This document shows, one piece after another, positions 58,097 to 64,000 of a stretch of 64,000 nt of DNA (position 1 is the stretch's first letter; each line of letters starts with the position of its first letter). The DNA is from Streptomyces sp. PT12. GTDB taxonomy: Bacteria; Actinomycetota; Actinomycetes; Streptomycetales; Streptomycetaceae. Under the pieces are notes generated by a model. It did not search any database. It saw nothing but the letters and a program-made list of their open reading frames with translations, and was not told the DNA's origin. The translations under genes and the position numbers were made by a program. The stretch is from contig NZ_QEST01000023.1 in assembly GCF_003311645.1 (NCBI RefSeq), forward strand, positions 1 to 64,000. The letters run 5' to 3'.

Positions 58097-58966
58097 TCAG
58101 ACCTCGTTGGGCGCCTGACTCCGCGCTGCCGTCTCGCCGGCGAAGCCGGGCGGTGTCTCCAGGGCGTAGCCGACTCCGTGGACGGTGCGGATGCGCTCCG
58201 CGCCGATCTTCCGCCGCAGCGCCTTGACGTGGCTGTCCACGGTCCTGGTGCCCGATGCGTCGGCCCAGTCCCACACCTCGGCGAGCAGCTGCTCGCGCGT
58301 GAGCACCGCGCGGGGCGAGCGGGCCAGGCACATGAGCAGGTCGAACTCGGTGGGCGTCAGGTGGATGTCCTTGCCCGCGGCCCTCACCCGCCGCTGGGTG
58401 CGGTCGATCTCCAGGTCGCCCAGGCGGACGCTGCCGGGGCGCGGCGTGGTCGCCGCGACCGCGGCGCGCTCGATGCGGCGGAGCAGCACATGGGAGCGGG
58501 CGACCAGCTCGCGCATCGAGAACGGCTTGGTCATGTAGTCGTCGGCGCCGACGCCGAGGCCGACCAGCATGTCCGTCTCGTCGTCACGGGCGGTGAGCAT
58601 CAGCACGGGCACCGGGCGCTGGGCCTGGACGCGGCGGCACACCTCGAGCCCGTCGAAGCCCGGCAGCATCACGTCCAGGATGAGCAGGTCGGGGTGCCAG
58701 GCGGCGGCGGTCTCCACGGCGGCCGGGCCGTCGGCGGCGGTCTGCACGAGGAAGCCCTCGGCGCGCAGCCTGGCGGCGATCGCCTCGACGATGGTCGGAT
58801 CGTCCTCGACGACCAGGACGCGGCGCTGGGCGCCCGGTGTGGTCACCGTGGCGTTGTGGTGTCCGGCCCGTTCCTGCGCTGTGGGGTCGGCGTGGCCATG
58901 CGGTGACGGTGCCTTGTCCTGATGGGTCCGATCCATCGGTGCTGTCCTGGTCTCTGCTTGATTCAT
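58097..58966 (-). CDS. OmpR-family response regulator
   Basis: The protein has 289 residues from ATG 58966. The first 45 residues are a polar, His/Pro-rich extension. The receiver domain starts at RRVLVVEDDPTIVEAI, with the phospho-acceptor Asp in LLILDVMLPGFDG (near 94) and Lys in DDYMTKPFSM. The winged-helix DNA-binding domain is at the C terminus (GDLEIDRTQRRVRAAGKDIH, TRTVDSHVKALRRKIG). A GTG (VTTPGAQRR) would give a standard 249-residue regulator and cannot be excluded. It is the first gene of the pair with the kinase. Target genes are unknown. Confidence 0.9.
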   Translation of the reverse strand: MNQAETRTAPMDRTHQDKAPSPHGHADPTAQERAGHHNATVTTPGAQRRVLVVEDDPTIVEAIAARLRAEGFLVQTAADGPAAVETAAAWHPDLLILDVMLPGFDGLEVCRRVQAQRPVPVLMLTARDDETDMLVGLGVGADDYMTKPFSMRELVARSHVLLRRIERAAVAATTPRPGSVRLGDLEIDRTQRRVRAAGKDIHLTPTEFDLLMCLARSPRAVLTREQLLAEVWDWADASGTRTVDSHVKALRRKIGAERIRTVHGVGYALETPPGFAGETAARSQAPNEV

Positions 58967-59081
58967 GTATCCCGCCCCCGGGATTCGTCCTGGTGCCAGT
59001 CGGCTGGTCTCTGGCTCTTGTTGTGCTGATCCTGTGCTGATGAGCACTTCCAAGAGCGTAGAGCGACGGATCAACCGTCGG

Positions 59082-59834
59082 CTACGCGGACCGGCTGGCG
59101 AGATGATGGCTGGCGAGAAACAGCACGTCGGGAACGCCCCGGACGACCGGCACTTCTCTGGTGCGAACAGTTGCGAACCCGGCATCCCTCAGTTTTCGGG
59201 GGAAAACCTGTGAAGGCCGGGCGGACCAGACGGCCAGCACGCCACCGGGGTTGAGCGCGTCGGCGCACGCGGCGAGCCCGGCGGGCGCGTACAGGCTCTC
59301 GTTGTCCGGCGTCACGGTCCAGTCAGGGCCGTTGTCGATGTCGAGGCACAGCGCGTCATAACGCGCCTCGCCGCCTTCGCCGCCGCGCCTCGCCACGTCG
59401 CGCAGGTGGTCGACGAGGTCGGCGACGACCAGCTCGGTGCGCGGATCGGCGAGCGCCGCGGTGGTCACGTCCGACAGCGGCCCTTCCCTGTGCCAGTCGA
59501 CGACGGCGGGCTCGCGCTCCACGACGGTGATCGCGCCCCAGCGCGGCTCGGCCGCGGCCTCGGCCAGCGAGAAGCCGACGCCCAGGCCCCCGATCAGCAC
59601 GCGCGGCGCGGGGCGTTCGCCGTCAGGAGCCTCAAGAGCCTCAAGTGCCGCGCTCACCAGCAGGCGTTCCGAGCGGCCGTCCGATGTGTCCATCAGGAAG
59701 CAGCCGTTGGCGATGATCTGGAACAACTCCCCGTGCCTGCGCAGCACGACCTCGCCGTGCGGGCCCTCCCTGCGGTCCAGGACCACGGGGAGGGCGTCGT
59801 CGGCGGGCTGGCCCGTGCGGTGGTGCGCTGCCAT
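59082..59834 (-). CDS. Spermidine synthase-like methyltransferase-fold protein
   Basis: The protein has 250 residues. It has the polyamine-synthase Rossmann fold: LFQIIANGCFLMDTSDGRSE, the nucleotide-binding strand APRVLIGGLGVGFSLAEA, ITVVEREPAVVDWH and the DALCLDIDNGPDW segment. True spermidine synthases use decarboxylated SAM. Many actinobacterial relatives of this size have no proven activity, so the name describes fold only. ATG 59834 has GGAGG upstream. It is a stand-alone gene between the two-component pair and a PP2C-like gene. Confidence 0.8.
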   Translation of the reverse strand: MAAHHRTGQPADDALPVVLDRREGPHGEVVLRRHGELFQIIANGCFLMDTSDGRSERLLVSAALEALEAPDGERPAPRVLIGGLGVGFSLAEAAAEPRWGAITVVEREPAVVDWHREGPLSDVTTAALADPRTELVVADLVDHLRDVARRGGEGGEARYDALCLDIDNGPDWTVTPDNESLYAPAGLAACADALNPGGVLAVWSARPSQVFPRKLRDAGFATVRTREVPVVRGVPDVLFLASHHLASRSA

Positions 59835-59869
59835 GGGCCCATCCTCCTACAGGTCGCCCTACAGGATCG

Positions 59870-60667
59870 CTACAGCTCGACGACCACGGCGCTGGCGTCG
59901 TCGTGGGCCTTGCCGCGGGGGAACGCCGCCCCGTCGGGGTCGGCCGCCTCCGCGGCGCGCACCTCGGCGATCGCGCGTTCGGGACCGCGCGTAAGGAGCG
60001 CGGCGAACAGCTCGGGCCAGCCGCCGAGCCTGAACGTCTCCACCCAGCGCCCGAGCCCGTCCGTCACCGCCGCGAGGGCGCGCACCCGCTCGCGGGTCAC
60101 CGCGCCCGTCACCGCCAGCTCGGCCACGGCCGGGTCGGCCGCCGCGGTGAAGAAGCCGCCCGGCGCGTTCCGCAGCGACTCGACGAACGCGCCCCTGCTC
60201 TCCCTCGGCAGCCCGCGGGCCGCCGGGCCCAGGTCGTCCAGGCGCGTGTCGAGCACGGGGCGGACCGTGCCATCGGGCTCGCCGAGCAGCAACACCGAGT
60301 CGGAGAGCACCAGATACTCCACCGCGGCCTCGTCCCAGCGCGCGCACACGACGGTGGACTGCGGCGTTCGTGGGTGAGAAAGGTCACATGTCCCCCGGTG
60401 GGCGTCCGCCGTGCGGGAGATGGCCGACGCGAGACAGTCGGTGAGGGACAAGTCCCGCCGCGAGCCGGAGAGTTCGAGCAACGCCCCGCCCAGGCGCGCG
60501 ACGTACCAGGAGACCTCGTGGGAGCAGCCCTGGTCGGGGAAACGGGCCGTCACCCCGTCGAGCAGGACCAGCGCGCCGCCGGATCCCTCGGCGGGGACGG
60601 CGGTGGCGGCGTAATCCTCGTTCGGCCGCCCTGGGGTCCCTGGCACGGTCGTGGACTGGGTGCGCAT
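59870..60667 (-). CDS. PP2C-like protein phosphatase
   Basis: The protein has 265 residues. PP2C metal-binding positions can be traced: Asp in GRPNEDYAATAV, Asp-Gly in ALVLLDGVTARF, Asp in ALAAVTDGLGRW and Asp-Asp in GKAHDDASAVVVEL. These bind two metal ions in serine/threonine phosphatases. The middle (TPQSTVVCARWDEAAVEYLV) fits the PP2C beta-sandwich. Target proteins are unknown. ATG 60667 (MRTQSTT) is chosen; ATG 60694 would add nine residues. Confidence 0.8.
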   Translation of the reverse strand: MRTQSTTVPGTPGRPNEDYAATAVPAEGSGGALVLLDGVTARFPDQGCSHEVSWYVARLGGALLELSGSRRDLSLTDCLASAISRTADAHRGTCDLSHPRTPQSTVVCARWDEAAVEYLVLSDSVLLLGEPDGTVRPVLDTRLDDLGPAARGLPRESRGAFVESLRNAPGGFFTAAADPAVAELAVTGAVTRERVRALAAVTDGLGRWVETFRLGGWPELFAALLTRGPERAIAEVRAAEAADPDGAAFPRGKAHDDASAVVVEL

Positions 60668-60972
60668 GGTGATCACTCTGCCGTAAGCTGGCATTTGTCA
60701 GCGAATGTGGGGCCAGCTCCGGTTGCGGGATCCTGCATCCCCTGCGAGGCCAGGGGAGGGCGTTCCACTCCGGCGCTCCGCGCGGTCTGGCAGGCAAGGA
60801 GGAGGGATCTTGCCAGGAGCCGATGGGGAATTCCAGTCGGCTCCCCGGGCCCCGACGTGCCCGGCGAGGTCACCTGCTTGTCCGTCAACTCCCGGTGTTG
60901 TTCACTCCTTCGGGTAAGGCCGGAGGGAGTCGGCCCCAGGGTGCCGCCGTCGCTGGCAAGGTCGGTGCCCAC
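60668..60972. other. Divergent intergenic region before the conservon
   Basis: These 305 bases separate the PP2C-like gene (minus) and cvnA (plus) and must contain both promoters. A TGACAA hexamer near 60694-60702 on the minus strand could be a -35 for the phosphatase gene. I see no gene or strong repeat. Confidence 0.45.
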
Positions 60973-63423
60973 GTGACGAGAATGCGAGCACAGGTGCGGA
61001 AGACGACACTGCACGACCCCGCCGACCCGTCTCCCTCCGCACCGGCAGGCTCCCGGGCCCGAGCGGCTCGCAGGCGGCGCGTGCGGGTGCGCAGCAGGCT
61101 GCTCGTGGGCGTCCTGCTGACGGGTCTTGCCGTGGCCGCGGCGGGCGCGCCCGCCGTGCACGGCGCCTACGCGCGGCTGACCGACTCCCAGCGGCTCGTG
61201 GACGACGCCGAGTTGGGCCGCCGCGCGCTCGCCCTCTCGCACCTGCTCGCCGACGAGCGCGAGGTGATCGTGGTGGCCGTGGCCGACGGCGACCCCGGCG
61301 TGGCCGGAGGCGCGCTCTCCGGCGAGGCCAGGGAGCGCACCGACCGCGCCATCGATCAACTGCCCGACGACGCGGGGCAGTCGGTCCACGACCGGCTCGC
61401 CGCCCTGCCCGCCGTCAGGGACGGCGCCCTGGCGGGCGAGAGCACCGCGGTCGAGACCTACGAGGCGTACACCGCCGCCGTCGACGAGCTCGACGCCGTC
61501 TTCAGGGAGGTCAGCCGCACGCGCCCCGACCGGGCCGCCGACCCCACGGGCGACGCGCTGCCCGACCTCGTGCGCGCCGTGCACGCCTCCTCCGCGACCC
61601 GCGGGCTCGTGCTCGCCGGGCTGCGCTCGGGCGGCGAGGCACCCGAGCTGGCCGCGCTCGCCCATGTCGAGGCGGCGCGCGAGCGCGCCGCGGTCGCCGA
61701 CTTCACCACCGTCGCCGGACCCGCGGGGCGCGACGCCTACGAGCGGGCCATGGCGGGCGAAGAGACCGCGGCGGCCGAGGAGTTGCTCGCCTCGCTCACC
61801 GACACCGCCTTCCTGTCGGCCGACGACAGGGCCGCCGACGAGGCCGCGGTGCACGAGGCGCTCAGCGGGCGCACCGCGCGCCAGCAGGAGGTGCTGACCT
61901 CGCTCGCCGCCGAGCGGGCCGCGGCGCTCCAGGCCCTCAACGACGACGACATGACGTCGCTTCAGCTCGCGGGTGGCGTCGTGCTCGTGGCGCTGCTCGT
62001 CGCGCTGGCCGTGAGCGTCCAGACCGCCCGCTCGCTCACCCGCCCGCTGGCCGCCGTCCGGCTCGGCACGCGCCGCGTCGCCCTCGACCCCGCGGGCCAG
62101 GAGCCCGTCAAGTACACCGGGAGGAACGACGAGTTCGCCGAGGTCGTCGCGTCGGTCAACGCCCTGCGCGCCCGCACCGTCGCCCTCCAGGAGCAGGCGA
62201 CGAGCGCCGTGCGGGAGGCCGAGGAGGCCGCGCGGGACAGCGGCGGGCTGCGCATGGAGCGCGACCGGCTGCTCGCCGAGCAGAGCGATCTGACGGCACG
62301 CCTCGCGGCGTTGCACGGCGCGGTGCACGGCATGTTCGCCCACCACGCCCAGCGGTTGCTCGCCCTCGCCGGCGAACAGCTCGCGGTCATCGAGGGGTTG
62401 GAGGAGCACGAGGCCGACCCCGACCGCCTGGCCGTGCTGTTCAGCGTGGACCACCTCGCGGCCCGCATGCGCCGCCACGGTGAGAACCTTCTGCTGCTCG
62501 CCGGTGCTCCGCCCGTCGCCGAGCTTGGCGAGCCCCAGACCCTCATCGACGTGGCGCGCGCCGCCGTCAGCGAGATAGAGCGTTACGAGCTGGTGGAGAC
62601 CACGCCCCCGCCGCCTCCTGGGCGGGTCGTGGGCGTGGCCGCCCGCGACGTCAGCCACCTGCTGGCCGAGCTGCTTGACAACGCCACGGCGTTCTCGCCG
62701 ACCGGCGCCCGGGTGCGGCTGACCGCGCGCTGGGTGGAGAGCGACCTGCTGTTCTCCGTCGAGGACGAGGGCGTCGGCCTGTCCCCCGCGCGGCTCGCCG
62801 AGCTGAACGCCCGCCTCGTCGACCCCGTGACCCCGCCGCCTGGGGCCGACCAGGCGGGGACAGGCGTGGGCATCGGCATGGGCCTCTACACCGTGGCGCG
62901 CCTGGCCGCCAGACACGGCCTGCGCTGCTGGCTCGACACCCGGCCGACCGGGGGAACGATCGCCCAGGTCGTGGTGCCGGGCGCGCTCATCGAGGCGCTG
63001 CCTGACGCGTACCAGGCCGACCCCTACACCTCGACCGGCGCGGTCCCCACCGTCGCCCGGCCCGCGCCCCGCCACACGGGCGCCGTCCCGACCGTCGGGC
63101 ACGCGCCCGTCGACCACCACACGGGCGCGCACCCGACCCTTCCGCACCCGTCGGTCGAGCTGCCGCCCGAGCACGGGCGGGCCACCGACACCATCCCAGG
63201 ATCACACCCGGTCACCGAGAGCGGCCTGCCGCTGCGCAGCCGGGCCACCGCCACCCCCGCCACCCCGCCCACCGCCGCACGGGAGCGCGCCTCCGTGGAC
63301 GCCGAGGAGCTGCGCCGCCGCCTTGGCGGCTTCCAGCGCGGCGCCAGGGAAGGCCACCGCGACGCGGCAGGTGCGGCGGGTGGCCCGTACCCCGGCGAGT
63401 CCGGAGAGGGGATGCCGTCATGA
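60973..63423 (+). CDS. cvnA: Conservon sensor kinase-like protein CvnA
   Basis: The protein has 816 residues. It has an Arg-rich N terminus, a first membrane helix at about 38-60 (LLVGVLLTGLAVAAAGAPAV), an extracellular nitrate/sulfonate-sensor-like helical domain to about 325, a second helix (GGVVLVALLVALAVSVQTA), HAMP-like linker, and an HATPase domain with N box HLLAELLDNATAFSP (near 567) and GIGMGLYTVARLAARHG. The classic phospho-His helix is not evident, as usual for CvnA. A Pro/His/Thr-rich tail follows (GAVPTV and GAHPTLPHP repeats). GTG 60973 is chosen among GTG 60973, ATG 60982 and GTG 60994. It overlaps cvnB by four bases. Confidence 0.9.
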   Translation: MTRMRAQVRKTTLHDPADPSPSAPAGSRARAARRRRVRVRSRLLVGVLLTGLAVAAAGAPAVHGAYARLTDSQRLVDDAELGRRALALSHLLADEREVIVVAVADGDPGVAGGALSGEARERTDRAIDQLPDDAGQSVHDRLAALPAVRDGALAGESTAVETYEAYTAAVDELDAVFREVSRTRPDRAADPTGDALPDLVRAVHASSATRGLVLAGLRSGGEAPELAALAHVEAARERAAVADFTTVAGPAGRDAYERAMAGEETAAAEELLASLTDTAFLSADDRAADEAAVHEALSGRTARQQEVLTSLAAERAAALQALNDDDMTSLQLAGGVVLVALLVALAVSVQTARSLTRPLAAVRLGTRRVALDPAGQEPVKYTGRNDEFAEVVASVNALRARTVALQEQATSAVREAEEAARDSGGLRMERDRLLAEQSDLTARLAALHGAVHGMFAHHAQRLLALAGEQLAVIEGLEEHEADPDRLAVLFSVDHLAARMRRHGENLLLLAGAPPVAELGEPQTLIDVARAAVSEIERYELVETTPPPPPGRVVGVAARDVSHLLAELLDNATAFSPTGARVRLTARWVESDLLFSVEDEGVGLSPARLAELNARLVDPVTPPPGADQAGTGVGIGMGLYTVARLAARHGLRCWLDTRPTGGTIAQVVVPGALIEALPDAYQADPYTSTGAVPTVARPAPRHTGAVPTVGHAPVDHHTGAHPTLPHPSVELPPEHGRATDTIPGSHPVTESGLPLRSRATATPATPPTAARERASVDAEELRRRLGGFQRGAREGHRDAAGAAGGPYPGESGEGMPS

Positions 63424-63911
63424 GTTCACGTACCCGTATGGCCCCCGGCACCAACAGCGGCCGAGGGGGCGCCGACCTGCGCTGGCTGCTGACCCGGCTG
63501 GTCGAGGAGGTGCCAGGCGTGCTTTCGGTCGCCGTCGTCTCGGCCGACGGCCTGCCGCTGCTCTCCTCGCAGCCGTCGGACGAGGCTCCGGGGCTCGCGC
63601 ACCCGGGCGGCGGCCCTTCGGGCGCGGTGGCCGACCTGGCCACGGTCGTCTCGGGCCTCGGCAGCCTCACCGGTGGCGCGGCGACGCTGATGGAGGGCGG
63701 CCGCGTCCGCCAGACGCTTGTCGCGATGGACACGGGGAACCTCCTGGTGATGACCATCAGCGACGGCTCGCTCCTTGGCGTCTACACGACGCCGGACGCG
63801 GACATGAGCTCGGTGACCTACCAGATGGCCCTGTTCGTGGGCCGCGCGGGCCACCTCCTGACCCCCGAGCTGCGAGCGGAGCTGCGCCAGGCGGCACCGG
63901 CGACCCGGTAG
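63420..63911 (+). CDS. cvnB: Conservon roadblock/LC7-domain protein CvnB
   Basis: The protein has 163 residues with a single roadblock/LC7 domain (LRWLLTRLVEEVPGVLSVAV, VSADGLPLLSSQP, LLVMTISDGSLLGVYTTPD, MALFVGRAGHLLTPELRAEL). In conservons CvnB acts as a regulator of the Ras-like GTPase CvnD. ATGA overlap with cvnA shows coupling. cvnC (DUF742) and cvnD should follow, but only 89 bases remain in the window; a GTG near 63974 could begin cvnC but is not supported. Confidence 0.92.
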   Translation: MSSRTRMAPGTNSGRGGADLRWLLTRLVEEVPGVLSVAVVSADGLPLLSSQPSDEAPGLAHPGGGPSGAVADLATVVSGLGSLTGGAATLMEGGRVRQTLVAMDTGNLLVMTISDGSLLGVYTTPDADMSSVTYQMALFVGRAGHLLTPELRAELRQAAPATR

Positions 63912-64000
63912 GCGCCGGGGGCGCAGCCCTCGCCGCGCGGCGGCGGCCGCGGCGCAGCCGCGGGCGGTCCGGTGGGCGACGCCGCTCGCCGTGCGGCGGC

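Overview
The window is high-GC actinobacterial DNA, almost certainly from a Streptomyces or a close relative. The evidence is the very GC-rich third codon positions, sigR-rsrA, wblE, dasR-dasABC, sigH with its anti-sigma gene, Ni-superoxide dismutase, a conservon and the actinobacterial E2/E1-fused KGD. From memory, the backbone order sigR-rsrA, nrdBA, dasR/dasABC, wblE, sigH, sodN, kgd follows the S. coelicolor chromosome from about SCO5216 to the SCO528x genes. I could not run an alignment.

Left part (1-22 kb). A 5'-truncated GH6 cellulase comes first, then an SRAP/YedK-type protein and the thiol-oxidative-stress pair sigR-rsrA, preceded by a textbook SigR-type promoter. A TPR protein, peptide deformylase and a secreted M15 peptidase follow. 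On the minus strand lie class Ia ribonucleotide reductase nrdA-nrdB, with two NrdR boxes and a cobalamin riboswitch in the leader, a GNAT gene remnant, a DUF2079 membrane protein and cstA with its small YbdD-type partner. Next is the aminosugar/chitin module: dasR (minus) divergent from dasA-dasB-dasC, a GH3 N-acetylglucosaminidase gene and a SIS-type glucosamine-6-phosphate deaminase-like gene, with two dre sites in the shared promoter.

Middle part (21.7-40 kb). This holds a PdtaS-like GAF/PAS histidine kinase, wblE, a lipid kinase, a small membrane protein, sigH with its anti-sigma gene, a NUDIX hydrolase, a decayed helR-like gene (rifamycin-tolerance RNA polymerase ATPase) that has lost its P-loop region and C terminus, sodN/sodX, a CGNR regulator, a methyltransferase, malic enzyme, a polar amino acid ABC transporter, a GNAT protein, a zinc-type dehydrogenase, a DUF4097-PadR operon with AT-rich palindromic operators, and a DUF6104 protein with an unusual glycine-repeat tail.

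Accessory island (about 40.1-52.8 kb). Seven same-strand genes form what looks like one conflict or signalling system: a trypsin-like protease fused to a VMAP-C-type region, a MoxR AAA+ ATPase, a SAV_2336-type vWA-like/TPR protein, a 55-residue RiPP precursor, an FxsB-type radical SAM/SPASM cyclophane maturase, a separate HExxH protein (aKG-HExxH peptide beta-hydroxylase type), and a 999-residue TIR-like/NB-ARC/TPR protein of the FxSxx-COOH system. The precursor ends in Phe-Asp-Asp-Ile-Val instead of Phe-x-Ser-x-x. This is the best candidate in the window for an incompletely described system.

Right part (52.8-64 kb). The backbone resumes with kgd, a two-component pair, a spermidine-synthase-fold protein, a PP2C-like phosphatase and the first two genes (cvnA, cvnB) of a conservon cut by the window end. 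I recognised no tRNA, rRNA, CRISPR array, insertion sequence, prophage or attachment site.
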